DNA from: Photobacterium chitinilyticum
Lineage (GTDB): Bacteria > Pseudomonadota > Gammaproteobacteria > Enterobacterales > Vibrionaceae
Assembly: GCF_004104355.1 (NCBI RefSeq)
Contig: NZ_RJLM01000002.1
Span: 125,168-189,167 of the forward strand
DNA: 64,000 bases
Reading direction: 5' to 3'
This document shows positions 16,835 through 26,363 of this stretch, one piece after another. Below the pieces are notes generated by a model. The model did no database searches. It was not told where the DNA came from and saw nothing but the letters and a program-made list of their open reading frames with translations. Position 1 is the stretch's first letter. Every line of letters starts with the position of its first letter. The position numbers were made by a program, and so were the translations under genes.

Positions 16835-19265
16835 ACTGGGCCTTATGTGGCTGTGTACCATGCTGATGCTGGCGGGCATCTTGGGTTACCAACTGACCGC
16901 CAACGAACAGCTGCCGATCGAAACTAATATATTGGCTTTGCTGCCGGAAAACCGCCAAGACCCTATAGCTCAAGAAGCCTTTGATCATGTTGCCAATAGC
17001 ATGAGCAACAAGGTCATCTTCTTGATCGGTGCACCAGCATCTGCTGATCAAAACAAGTACGATGATAAAGAGGAGAAAGGTAAGCCAGCACTGACGCTCG
17101 CCGCTCAACAATTTACCCAATCCTTAAACACGCTAGGCATGTTCAGCGAGGTCACCGGCCCTATTAGCCAAAGTGCCCAGCAAGCATGGGGCGAGCTGTA
17201 TTTCCCGAAACGCCACCAGCTGCTGACCGCTGAACAACAAATCCGATTACGTGACGCGCCTGCACAGCAGGTTCAGCAGGTGGTTCAAGCTGTCTACAAC
17301 CCTTTCTCAGGCGTCACAGGTACTGAATTGGCCAATGACCCTTTCCTACTGTTCCGTGACTTTTTATCGCAGTTAACCCGCCAAGCAGGCAATTTCACCC
17401 TGAAGGACGGCTTTTTAACCACGAAATATCAAGGCAAGACCTACGCATTGATCACGGCCGAGTTGAATGATTCCGCCTACAGTTTTACGTTACAAAAACA
17501 GCTGCCTGCATTGACCGAACTAGAGCACCAACTCGCAAGCCAGTACGACGTTGAAGTACTTCATACCGGCGTCATTTTCTATGCGGCATATGGGACCGAC
17601 AGTGCAAAAAGTGAAATCAGTACCATCGGACTAGGCTCTCTTGTCGGCATCATTGTACTGTTACTAGCGGTATACCGCAGCCCATTGCCTCTTGCCCTGG
17701 CACTGCTCTCGATTGGTTGCGGCCTATTGGCTGCTTTTGTGTTTACCATCGCCCTCTTTGGCAAAGTGCATCTATTCAGTTTGGTGTTTGGTGCCAGCTT
17801 GATCGGCGTCTCAATTGACTACGCGTTCCATTACCTGACCGATCGATTATCCGCTGGTAAATCCTGGGATGCTCGTGCCGGGCTCAAGCACATTTTTACC
17901 GCCATCACGCTGGGGTTGATCACCAGTTTAATCGGCTATTTAGGAATGTTGATTGCGCCGTTTCCAGGCTTGCAGCAATTGTCGCTATTTTCAGCCATCG
18001 GTCTCTCTGCCGCTTACGGTACCGTGGTGTGTTGGTACCCGATTTTAGCGAAAGTACCGAGCAAGCCGCGCGCGCTGCCATTACGTCAGCCGATGACACA
18101 ATGGCTCACGATCTGGCAGCACCGTGGCGTGCGCTTCGCCTTTCCAACGGTGCTTGTGTTAGCTTCAGCAACTGGGTTGTATCACGCCCAGTACAACGAT
18201 GATATTCGTCAGCTTCAAGCATTACCGACACAATTGAAACAACAAGAAGACACGATCAAAACCATTACAGGTGTCAGCAGCAGCCAGCAAATATTGCTGG
18301 TAACAGCAGGCGATGAGCAGACGTTGTTAAGTCAGTTGCAACGCGTCAGCCAACAGCTCGACATATACCGCAAGCAAGGTGTGCTCGATGGCTTTCAAAG
18401 CTTAAGCCAATACTTACTGCCTGCGGATGTGCAAGCCGCCAACTTCACAGTAGTAAAAGGCCTCTATCAACAGCAAGGTGCGGAATTAAGTCAGCGTTTA
18501 CAACTATCCACGCCTGTCCATTGGGAAGCAACCTTCAGTCCGCTGACACCGGATGTATTCTTGGCCTCGCCCGCCTCCAGGCACTTACGTTTTCTGTGGC
18601 TCGGACAGCTACACGGCACACAAGCGGCGATCGTAATGTTGAATGGCGTGTCACAACCCGGCGTGCTGAAAATGTTCGCGACTCGTGATGCCAACCTGAG
18701 TTACTTGGACAAAGCAGATGAAGTATCTGCCCTATTTGGCGAATACCGTATACGCGTCACTGAATTGCTGATTGCAGCAACCTTGGCAATTGGCGCATTA
18801 TTGGCATGGCGTTACGGTTTCAAGAAAAGTCTGTTGCTAATTCTGCCACCGGTGATCGCCGGTTGTGCAGGGATTGCCGTGACCACGTTAACCGGCGTGC
18901 CATTGAACTTGTTTAACTTGCTCGCCTTAGTTTTGATTTTGGGCATTGGCATTGATTACACGTTATTCTTTGCGGAGCAGAGTCACAGCGATACATCGGC
19001 GAGTGAAACGATCAACGCCGACCATGCACAGAGCACCTTGTTAGCCATCAGTTTATCGGCTGCAACAACCTTATTGTCGTTTGGTTTACTGGCCCTGAGT
19101 GATACCCAAGCGATCCACAGTTTTGGCATTACTGTTCTAATCGGTATTTTGGTGGCCTGGTTATTGGCACCACTTTCTATGTCGATATCGCGCCCCCGTA
19201 AAAACACACAGCCGCAAACAGCATCACATGCGACCGCATCGATTCAGCAAGAGGAACAGGCATGA
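16818..19265 (+). CDS. apeM: MMPL/RND-type exporter ApeM
   Basis: An 815-residue membrane protein with two RND-like halves: a first helix, a large periplasmic loop (about residues 30-250), a bundle of helices, a second loop (about 420-620), and a second bundle. GVSIDYAFHYL and GIGIDYTLFFAEQ are the two family G-x-x-x-D-Y/F motifs in the transmembrane proton path. In APE clusters this transporter would extract the pigment-lipid from the inner membrane toward ApeL. The start is GTG within apeL; ATG 16845 is an in-frame alternative. Confidence 0.87.
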   Translation: MLSNSKLGLMWLCTMLMLAGILGYQLTANEQLPIETNILALLPENRQDPIAQEAFDHVANSMSNKVIFLIGAPASADQNKYDDKEEKGKPALTLAAQQFTQSLNTLGMFSEVTGPISQSAQQAWGELYFPKRHQLLTAEQQIRLRDAPAQQVQQVVQAVYNPFSGVTGTELANDPFLLFRDFLSQLTRQAGNFTLKDGFLTTKYQGKTYALITAELNDSAYSFTLQKQLPALTELEHQLASQYDVEVLHTGVIFYAAYGTDSAKSEISTIGLGSLVGIIVLLLAVYRSPLPLALALLSIGCGLLAAFVFTIALFGKVHLFSLVFGASLIGVSIDYAFHYLTDRLSAGKSWDARAGLKHIFTAITLGLITSLIGYLGMLIAPFPGLQQLSLFSAIGLSAAYGTVVCWYPILAKVPSKPRALPLRQPMTQWLTIWQHRGVRFAFPTVLVLASATGLYHAQYNDDIRQLQALPTQLKQQEDTIKTITGVSSSQQILLVTAGDEQTLLSQLQRVSQQLDIYRKQGVLDGFQSLSQYLLPADVQAANFTVVKGLYQQQGAELSQRLQLSTPVHWEATFSPLTPDVFLASPASRHLRFLWLGQLHGTQAAIVMLNGVSQPGVLKMFATRDANLSYLDKADEVSALFGEYRIRVTELLIAATLAIGALLAWRYGFKKSLLLILPPVIAGCAGIAVTTLTGVPLNLFNLLALVLILGIGIDYTLFFAEQSHSDTSASETINADHAQSTLLAISLSAATTLLSFGLLALSDTQAIHSFGITVLIGILVAWLLAPLSMSISRPRKNTQPQTASHATASIQQEEQA

Positions 19266-19939
19266 GTCATAGCTTTACCCAACACCGTACCATGTGGTGG
19301 TCAATGAAAGCGGCCCTACTCGGGGCCAGTTTGATCACCATAGCAGGCTGCAGCTTGACTCCCGTGCAACAAGCCAATCAGGTCAGTATTGCACCCAATA
19401 CTTTTGTTACCTTGCCCACACCAGCGGATTTAGGCCAGACGCTATCAGCCAGCCAGCTGATTACTGCGCAATGGCCTGCATCACCAGGAAAAGAGACAAA
19501 GGGCAGCGCGGATAAGCACGGTAGTCAACCGCAAAACCAGCAACAATTGCCGGTACAGCTGCAAGTCGACAGTGGCAAGGTTGCACTTGCCGGATTCTCA
19601 TCGTGGGGCTCGCGCATTCTCAGCCTGACTTATGAAAACAATGCTATTGAAGCCAGCGTACTACCGGGGTTGGGTGACACTTTGCCCAAGCCCGAACAAG
19701 TGCTATTTAATTTGATGATCACCTTGTGGCCATTGGATGCCTGGCAGGGCCCGCTGTCACAGGTAGGATGGCAACTAGTTGAAATCCAGCAACACCGCCA
19801 GCTAATAGATAATCACGGTACGGTTGTCGCCGACATCCGATATCAGGCAGCCGATCGCTTAACTGGAGATATTGTCTTTATTAACCATCAACTTGGTTAC
19901 ACCATCATCATCAAGACATTGCAGTACTCACACACCTGA
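19262..19939 (+). CDS. apeN: DUF3261 outer-membrane lipoprotein ApeN
   Basis: A 225-residue lipoprotein: the signal peptide has lipobox IAGC at about residues 27-30. The mature protein shows the LolB-like beta pattern of DUF3261 (QLQVDSGKVALAGFSSWGSRILSLTYENN and, near the end, IRYQAADRLTGDIVFINHQ as shorter blocks). By analogy with LolB it would receive the lipid-linked polyene at the outer membrane. It overlaps apeM by ATGA. Confidence 0.82.
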   Translation: MSHSFTQHRTMWWSMKAALLGASLITIAGCSLTPVQQANQVSIAPNTFVTLPTPADLGQTLSASQLITAQWPASPGKETKGSADKHGSQPQNQQQLPVQLQVDSGKVALAGFSSWGSRILSLTYENNAIEASVLPGLGDTLPKPEQVLFNLMITLWPLDAWQGPLSQVGWQLVEIQQHRQLIDNHGTVVADIRYQAADRLTGDIVFINHQLGYTIIIKTLQYSHT

Positions 19940-20003
19940 TAGTTGGAAAACCAACTGATCTTGTGCCCAAGTAAAACCTTAAACCACGCGTTTTATCGCG
20001 ATA

Positions 20004-21278
20004 ATGATAACAATGACCAACAACCAGACTGACACAACACGCCAAGCGTTATCCGCCTCACCCATTTATATCCACGGGTGCGGATTTCACTCGGCGTTAG
20101 GAAAGTGTCATAACGACATTCATGCCCATTTACAGCAAGGCAAGTCACCCGACATGGTGCCGGTATCAGGCTACCTGAATGACGGGAAGGATACCGTGAT
20201 CGGTAAGGTCGCTGCTAAACTGCCCCCTATAGCGTCACGCTACCAGCACCAAGATACCTCAAACAATCGGTTGGCATTATCTGCCTTGCTTGATATTGCA
20301 CCACATATAGAACATGCCGTTAAAAAATATGGTGCAGACCGTACAGCTGTGATTGTGGGCACCAGCACCTCCGGTATTTCGGATGGTGAACGCGCGTTAC
20401 TCGCTAATGAGCGGGACGGGCACTTCCCAGGTGACTACCATTATTATCAGCAAGAAATTGGCAATACCGCGGAGTTCATTGCCGACTATTTTTCGTTGAC
20501 GGGCCCAACCTACACACTATCGACGGCCTGTTCATCCAGTGGTCGTGTTTTTCTATCGGCTAAACGTTTATTGAAGGCCGGTATCGTCGATGCAGTGATC
20601 GTTGGTGGCGTCGATACTCTTTGCAAATTGACATTAAACGGTTTCCACTGTTTAGACGCACTCTCGCAGACAATGTGTAACCCTTTTAGCCAAAACCGGA
20701 ACGGCATCAATATCGGTGAAGCCGCAGCCTTTATGTTGCTGTCTTTGTCTCCACAAGACAAAAAAGAAGTATCCACACCTACTCATGCTCCGGCCCACCC
20801 GCCTATCGCTTTGTTGGGTGCGGGTGATAGCTCAGACGCCCACCATATCTCAGCACCACACCCGGAAGGGATTGGTGCTGAAGCTGCAATGCGCAAAGCG
20901 CTAGACGATGCGAGTCTCATACCTGATGACATTGGCTACGTCAATGCCCATGGCACCGCAACTCAGTTGAACGATGCCATGGAAGCAAAAGCCATTCATC
21001 GAGTATTCGGTAGTCAAACCCCGGTGAGCTCGACCAAGCCGTTTACTGGCCACACCTTGGGGGCAGCAAGTGCGGTAGAAGCAGCGATTTGCTGGCACAT
21101 ACTGCATTATGGTATTGATCTACCCATGCAGGTCAATGACGGTCACATTGCCGAAAATTTGGCACCGATCAATTTGGTGACGCCACATCAAACACTGACC
21201 AAGTCAGCGATATTAAGTAATTCTTTTGCCTTTGGTGGCAACAACATTAGTCTGATTTTTGGATATGCACATGACTAA
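20004..21278 (+). CDS. apeO: Beta-ketoacyl synthase ApeO
   Basis: A 424-residue KAS with the full catalytic triad: Cys176 in STACSSSG, His in NAHGTATQLND and His in FTGHTLGAASA. In characterised APE pathways ApeO pairs with the short ApeC and does the main polyene elongation. ATG 20013 is an in-frame alternative start. A 64-base spacer holding a small AGTTGG-AAAA-CCAACT hairpin (19941-19956) separates it from apeN, and its end overlaps apeP. Confidence 0.87.
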   Translation: MITMTNNQTDTTRQALSASPIYIHGCGFHSALGKCHNDIHAHLQQGKSPDMVPVSGYLNDGKDTVIGKVAAKLPPIASRYQHQDTSNNRLALSALLDIAPHIEHAVKKYGADRTAVIVGTSTSGISDGERALLANERDGHFPGDYHYYQQEIGNTAEFIADYFSLTGPTYTLSTACSSSGRVFLSAKRLLKAGIVDAVIVGGVDTLCKLTLNGFHCLDALSQTMCNPFSQNRNGINIGEAAAFMLLSLSPQDKKEVSTPTHAPAHPPIALLGAGDSSDAHHISAPHPEGIGAEAAMRKALDDASLIPDDIGYVNAHGTATQLNDAMEAKAIHRVFGSQTPVSSTKPFTGHTLGAASAVEAAICWHILHYGIDLPMQVNDGHIAENLAPINLVTPHQTLTKSAILSNSFAFGGNNISLIFGYAHD

Positions 21279-21750
21279 GATTCCACACCTTCATCAATTA
21301 CTTCCCCACGACACACCCATGGTACTGGTCGATGAACTGATCGACGTTGGAGAAGAACATATCCACTGCCAAGTCACCGTTCGCGAAGACTGTATTTTTT
21401 TCAATGCGCATTCCCGTGCAATTCCTGGGTATGTCGGCATTGAATTTATGGCCCAATCCGTAGCCGGATGGTCGGGGTACCATTCATGGTTGCAAGACCA
21501 GCCGTCTCCGATCGGTTTTTTATTGGGTTGCCGTCGCTACCAAGCAGAATGCAGTGCTTTTTCTGAAGGCGATACCCTCGACATTTTTGCCGAGCGCCTG
21601 ATGGAAAGTAATGGCATGGCCGTGTTTAGCTGTCGTATTGAACATCAAGGACAGCTGCTCGCCACCAGCCAATTGAATGCATTTGTACCATCACAAGAAA
21701 AATTAGATCAAATGATTGGTCATTCTCAAGATAATAGGACTACTTCATGA
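21271..21750 (+). CDS. apeP: Dehydratase ApeP (hotdog fold)
   Basis: A 159-residue protein of the FabZ-like/ApeP group. LLPHDTPMVLVDELI is the usual N-terminal motif and PGYVGIEFMAQSVAGWSGY the helix of the hotdog core. It is expected to pair with ApeI. Three in-frame starts exist (TTG 21259, ATG 21265, ATG 21271); the last has GGAT six bases upstream and gives the family-like N-terminus. It overlaps apeO by eight bases and apeQ by four. Confidence 0.83.
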   Translation: MTKIPHLHQLLPHDTPMVLVDELIDVGEEHIHCQVTVREDCIFFNAHSRAIPGYVGIEFMAQSVAGWSGYHSWLQDQPSPIGFLLGCRRYQAECSAFSEGDTLDIFAERLMESNGMAVFSCRIEHQGQLLATSQLNAFVPSQEKLDQMIGHSQDNRTTS

Positions 21751-22472
21751 TACGACACGTATTAGTGACAGGCGCAAGCAAAGGCATTGGACGTGCGATT
21801 GCCATTCAGCTTGCAAAAGATGGGTTTACCATTGCGGTTCACTACATGAGTGACAAAGCCGGTGCTGAGGCGACCTTAGCCGAGATTGAACGCGTGGGCG
21901 GTACCGCTCGCATACTTCAGTTTGATATCAGTGACCGTGCCCAGTGTCGCGACCAATTGGAAAGCGATATTGCCGAACATGGTGCGTATTATGGTGTAGT
22001 CAGCAATGCCGGCATCACCCGTGACACCGCCTTTCCTGCCATGACAGAAGCTGAGTGGGACGGCGTGATCCACACCAACCTCGATAGTTTTTATAATGTA
22101 CTGCACCCGTGTGTAATGCCAATGGTGCGAAAACGCAAAGGCGGTCGAATTGTAACCTTAGCATCGGTATCAGGCATCACCGGTAACCGAGGACAAACCA
22201 ACTACAGTGCGGCGAAAGCCGGTGTGATTGGTGCCACAAAATCGTTAGCCTTAGAGCTGGCCAAACGGAAGATCACCGTGAACTGCGTGGCCCCGGGCCT
22301 GATTGATACCGGCATGGTCGATGAACATGTCAAAGAACATGCCTTGCCGCAAGTACCGCTTCGCCGCATGGGTGAGCCAGAAGAAGTCGCCGGACTTGTT
22401 AGCTACCTAATGTCCGACATAGCATCTTATGTAACACGCCAAGTAATTTCAGTGAATGGAGGCCTAGTATGA
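21747..22472 (+). CDS. apeQ: 3-ketoacyl-ACP reductase ApeQ (FabG-like)
   Basis: A 241-residue short-chain dehydrogenase. The NADP-binding motif is TGASKGIGRA; SNAGITRD and the catalytic Ser-Tyr-Lys in SVSGITGNRGQTNYSAAKAG are intact. It would reduce each beta-keto intermediate before ApeI/ApeP dehydration. ATGA overlaps at both ends (apeP, apeR), with ATAGGAC upstream of its ATG. Confidence 0.88.
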   Translation: MIRHVLVTGASKGIGRAIAIQLAKDGFTIAVHYMSDKAGAEATLAEIERVGGTARILQFDISDRAQCRDQLESDIAEHGAYYGVVSNAGITRDTAFPAMTEAEWDGVIHTNLDSFYNVLHPCVMPMVRKRKGGRIVTLASVSGITGNRGQTNYSAAKAGVIGATKSLALELAKRKITVNCVAPGLIDTGMVDEHVKEHALPQVPLRRMGEPEEVAGLVSYLMSDIASYVTRQVISVNGGLV

Positions 22473-23701
22473 GCCATCGTGTCGTTATCACTGGTATGTC
22501 AGGAGTTACCGCTTTCGGTAATGACTGGCAAACCGTCGAGCCAAAATTACGTGCCTGCGAAAATGCCACTATTTACATGGCTGATTACGAGCAATACGAC
22601 GGCTTGAACACCAAGCTGGCGGCACCGATCGAAAACTTCACGCTACCGAAGCATTACACCCGTAAGAAGATCCGTTCGATGGGGCGCGTATCAAAACTCT
22701 CGACATTCGCGACTGAAAATGCCCTGCTGCAAAGTGGCCTGATCGATAATGAGGTACTCACCAACGGCCAAACAGGTATCGCCTACGGTTCTTCAACTGG
22801 CAGTACCCCAGCCGTTGGTGCATTTGGTGTGATGTTGAACGAAAAAAGCACTCGAGCTATTACGGCAACCACCTATGTACAAATGATGCCGCACACCACG
22901 GCCGTGAACGTCGGGTTGTTCTTTGGGCTGCGAGGTCGGGTGATCCCAACCAGCAGCGCCTGTACATCAGGCAGCCAAGCAATCGGTTATGCCTATGAAG
23001 CAATCAAACACGGCTACCAAACCGTAATGGTCGCTGGAGGGGCAGAAGAGCTGTGTCCGACTGAGTCAGCTGTTTTCGATACTTTATTTGCAACAAGCCT
23101 AAAAAACAACGCCCCGAAATCGACCCCTCGTCCATACGACACTGATCGTGATGGCTTGGTGATTGGCGAGGGTGCAGGCACCTTAGTTTTGGAAGAGTAT
23201 GAGCATGCCATCGCACGTGGCGCCACAATTCACGCAGAATTGGTCGGCTTTGCCAGTAACTGCGATGCGGCCCATGTGACACAACCGCAAACGGAAACCA
23301 TGCAATTATGTATGGAGATGGCGTTAAAAGACGCAAACTTATCACCTGATGCTATTGATTATATTTCTGCGCATGGAACAGCAACAGAAAAAGGTGATAT
23401 TGCGGAAAGTAACGCTACCGCGAACATATTTGGTGATAACGCCCCGATTAGTTCGCTCAAGAGCTACTTCGGTCATACATTGGGGGCATGTGGTGCCATC
23501 GAAGCCTGGCTAAGCTTAGAAATGATGCGCTCTGGTTGGTTTAGCCCAACTCTCAACCTTGATAACATTGATGAACGTTGCGGGGCCTTGGACTACATCC
23601 GTGGTGAAGGTCGTAACTTAGATTGTCAGTACATAATGAGCAATAACTTTGCCTTTGGGGGTATCAACACCTCATTGATTTTCAAACGCTGGCAAGACTA
23701 A
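22469..23701 (+). CDS. apeR: Beta-ketoacyl synthase ApeR
   Basis: A 410-residue KAS with Cys165 in SSACTSGSQ, His in SAHGTATEKGD and His in YFGHTLGACGA, so fully catalytic. ApeR in other systems forms a homodimer with a role complementary to ApeO/ApeC, often early condensation. GGAGG precedes the ATG inside the end of apeQ. It is the last gene of the operon, followed by a hairpin and a long gene-free stretch. Confidence 0.87.
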   Translation: MSHRVVITGMSGVTAFGNDWQTVEPKLRACENATIYMADYEQYDGLNTKLAAPIENFTLPKHYTRKKIRSMGRVSKLSTFATENALLQSGLIDNEVLTNGQTGIAYGSSTGSTPAVGAFGVMLNEKSTRAITATTYVQMMPHTTAVNVGLFFGLRGRVIPTSSACTSGSQAIGYAYEAIKHGYQTVMVAGGAEELCPTESAVFDTLFATSLKNNAPKSTPRPYDTDRDGLVIGEGAGTLVLEEYEHAIARGATIHAELVGFASNCDAAHVTQPQTETMQLCMEMALKDANLSPDAIDYISAHGTATEKGDIAESNATANIFGDNAPISSLKSYFGHTLGACGAIEAWLSLEMMRSGWFSPTLNLDNIDERCGALDYIRGEGRNLDCQYIMSNNFAFGGINTSLIFKRWQD

Positions 23702-23716
23702 CAACATTCCCTATGT

Positions 23717-23744
23717 TCCCTGAGCACCACGCTCAGGGAGCCAT
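23717..23744 (+). terminator. Probable terminator of the APE operon
   Basis: TCCCTGAGC and GCTCAGGGA form a perfect 9-bp stem with a five-base loop, 16 bases after the apeR stop. The following tract (ATTTCT) is only moderately T-rich, so efficiency may be modest. Confidence 0.6.
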
Positions 23745-25258
23745 TTCTGCAACGCATTATCCCACGGCTTCACTCTCTGTTTTATCCCCCCCCCTCTCAG
23801 CTGTTCATTAACGCCCGTAATGGGACATAGACTCTGCTGCTCATGCTGTAACAACGCTCTAGAGCCCAAGAGAGCGCCTAACCTAAAACAAATATGCATC
23901 TCGTTCATTCAAATAAATGCTTATGGGATAAATATCACATCACTTTTACTTAACCCTCAGCGAAACACGTTAAATGTCATATTTGCACGCAAAAACTTAC
24001 AGCGATGTACAATTATTTTGAGAGCTATTACATGCTGTTACATTGAAAGTAATAAACAACTTGCATTCACACATTGGATATTACTAGGCAACTAAGTATA
24101 GCTAAAACAATTGATAACTAAGTAATTAGCTATCGCTAAGCAACTAATATCACTATCAGCAAAACTCTACATACATCACAAAAATGAAGCAAGTTACATA
24201 TCGGTACAATCAGTTTGTGTGAGCTGATATGTGTACATATTATCCCTCAACTATACTAGAGTATATACTCAATAAGTGTTTTGCCCTGATAATCCTGTAT
24301 TTTCAGGATTTAGTAAAAACACATGGTTTGGTTAATAATATTCATTATCATAATTTACGGTAAAAAACAGACAACTAATAATTATTCACCAAATGTCTAA
24401 ACACAAACTAAGAATAAATTAAATAAAGAGTAAGTAAAACCGAATTCAAATCAAATTGCATTTGATAATTAAAAATTACAAATTGATAAATAAACAAACT
24501 AAATAAAATTAACTTTTCAAATATACAAATCTCACATTAATTATTGCCATTTATTACACGCCGACTATTTAAACATTCAAGCAAATACAAATTTAAAAAA
24601 TAATAATTAAAACAAATTTAACCATAAGTTATTTCATCAAAATATTAGTTTTGTTGAATTATAGTGTACAAAGTGTTTTTTGTGACACGCACATCAATAT
24701 CAACAGCTCTTAACCAATAGAATAAAATCAAGCCAAATCATTGACACAACCACGCAAAACCAATAAAAACAACAGCTTACATAAAATGGAAATAACAAAA
24801 ACGAAGAGTGACCTCACACCAGACAAAGTTTAATCAATATTTAAAGCCCCTTCATTCCAAATTATCAATTGCGTTATATGAAAAAGCATGTAGTTTAATA
24901 AAGACATATCTCGCGCAATAAATTGTGCATTCAGATATCACTGCAAAACTTGCTAATTGTTGAATCCTGTTCCATTTGAACAGTCTTAAAATCAATTTTT
25001 GCCCTGCCTGTTCGGCAGGGTTTTTTTTGTCATACCGAAAAGTAAAAATCCAGAATTCGACCTGAACACTATAAACCAAACACTGATAAATATTATTTAA
25101 TCCGAAATTTCGCCATTTAGTGCAATCGTTTGCTTGAGCTTTGCGTCACGAATTTTGAAAGCAAATATGCACTTTTAACGAAATAACTTGTACGTCATTT
25201 CTCAAATGATTAATGTTTTTGCCGCGAAACATACACAATCTTTTACAAGGATTTTATA
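23745..25258. other. AT-rich gene desert upstream of the porin
   Basis: About 1.5 kb without a credible coding region; ORFs here lack ribosome-binding sites and family features. It contains a run of nine C (23786-23794), a perfect palindrome GAGTATATACTC (24259-24270), a small AATCCTG/CAGGATT hairpin (24291-24310), an extremely AT-rich block (about 24350-24850) and an intrinsic terminator at 25002-25028. The last part must hold the porin promoter and leader. Confidence 0.6.
25002..25028 (+). terminator. Orphan rho-independent terminator upstream of the porin
   Basis: CCCTGCC-TGTTC-GGCAGGG is a perfect 7-bp GC-rich stem followed by eight T. No coding gene ends nearby: the closest upstream gene on this strand stops 1.3 kb earlier. 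It therefore ends either a non-coding transcript starting in the AT-rich region or a porin leader (attenuation). Confidence 0.85.
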
Positions 25259-26278
25259 ATGAAAAAAACAATTATAGCAGTGGCATTGACTTCCCTTATC
25301 TCTGGCGCAGCCCAAGCAGCAACAGTCTACAAAGCTGACAACGGCGACAACGTTAAAGTGTACGGCGGTGCGGAAGTTGGCGGTACTTTTGTGTCTGATA
25401 CTGACAAAACTACTTTTGGCCCAGATACAACTTTTGTTGATGACTCTTTTGCTACTATCGGTCTTAAAGGCCAAACTGGCGACTTCTACGCGAAATTCGA
25501 GCTTGATGGCGAGCGCACTGACTGGACTAAAGATAACAACATGCGCATCGTTATCGATAAAGCGTATGTTGGTTACAACGTAACAAAAGGCCATTCAATC
25601 GAATTCGGTCGTACCGATACTGCATACGATCACGTTGATGCATTCGGCGACGTAACCAACGAACTAGGTCTTAGCATCTCTGAAGCGGGTGACCAGGACA
25701 GCACCATCAAGTACCGCGGCAAGTTCGGTAACGTGAAAGTGGGTATCTCTCATTCGCTAGAAGGCTGGGATGGCACAACAAAGGCTGATGGTCACCCAAA
25801 GGAATACAGCTACGAAACAGATTCACTATTTGGCCAAGTAACTAACGGTTACATCGGCTACTACGGTGAAACGTTCACTGTTATTGCTGGTGCTGAAGAA
25901 GGCGACGAAACATCTATCTACTCACTGCACGGTGAAGTAGAACTAGGCAAAATCACTCTTGCCGGCCTTGTATTCGATGAAACCAAGAACTTTGACAGAG
26001 GTTCCGATACAAACGAAGTGGGTGTGAACCTGGGTGGTAAGTACGCAATGACAGAGAAACTAAACCTGCTTGCTAACGTTAACTACTCTGACTCAGATGC
26101 ATTTGCTGATGAAGCATACTTTGGTGTTGTTGGTGCTGAGTACCGCTACGCATCAAACGTAAAACTGGCTGCTGAAGTTGCATTTGGTGACGTGCTTAAA
26201 GGTGCTAAGGATGCAAACAAGAAGAAGACAACTGAATCAGGTGCTTTAGCCTACCTAATGGCTTACTACTGGTTCTAA
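25259..26278 (+). CDS. OmpU-type outer-membrane porin
   Basis: A 339-residue Gram-negative porin. The signal peptide ends at GAAQA; mature strands start VYKADNGDNVKVYGGAEVGG, and the protein ends YLMAYYWF with the C-terminal Phe recognised by the BAM machinery. Length and the repeated amphipathic beta-strands fit a 16-strand trimeric general porin like OmpU. The leader is long and preceded by an orphan terminator. Strong codon bias (GGT, AAC, GAA and CGC common) suggests high expression. OmpU of vibrios is under ToxR and envelope stress control; no site was identified here. Confidence 0.85.
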   Translation: MKKTIIAVALTSLISGAAQAATVYKADNGDNVKVYGGAEVGGTFVSDTDKTTFGPDTTFVDDSFATIGLKGQTGDFYAKFELDGERTDWTKDNNMRIVIDKAYVGYNVTKGHSIEFGRTDTAYDHVDAFGDVTNELGLSISEAGDQDSTIKYRGKFGNVKVGISHSLEGWDGTTKADGHPKEYSYETDSLFGQVTNGYIGYYGETFTVIAGAEEGDETSIYSLHGEVELGKITLAGLVFDETKNFDRGSDTNEVGVNLGGKYAMTEKLNLLANVNYSDSDAFADEAYFGVVGAEYRYASNVKLAAEVAFGDVLKGAKDANKKKTTESGALAYLMAYYWF

Positions 26279-26295
26279 TTTAACCCGATACAACA

Positions 26296-26341
26296 AGAGA
26301 GCTAATCTTTCGTCCCTTGATTAGCTCTCTATCTTTTCTTC
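26296..26341 (+). terminator. Terminator of the porin gene
   Basis: AGAGAGCTAATC and GATTAGCTCTCT make a perfect 12-bp stem with an 11-base loop, followed by the T-rich ATCTTTTCTT, 17 bases after the porin stop. Confidence 0.85.
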
Positions 26342-26363
26342 CCCCCTTCTTATGAGGCATCTC

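Noticed and set aside
23820-24095. 91-residue ORF after the APE operon
   Set aside because: No start signal, no family pattern, and it runs through the AT-rich desert.
24852-25079. 75-residue minus-strand ORF across the orphan terminator
   Set aside because: The terminator stem lies within it and no ribosome-binding site is present.
25202-25594. 130-residue ORF antisense to the porin start
   Set aside because: Runs opposite a highly expressed porin gene, without ribosome-binding site or family features.
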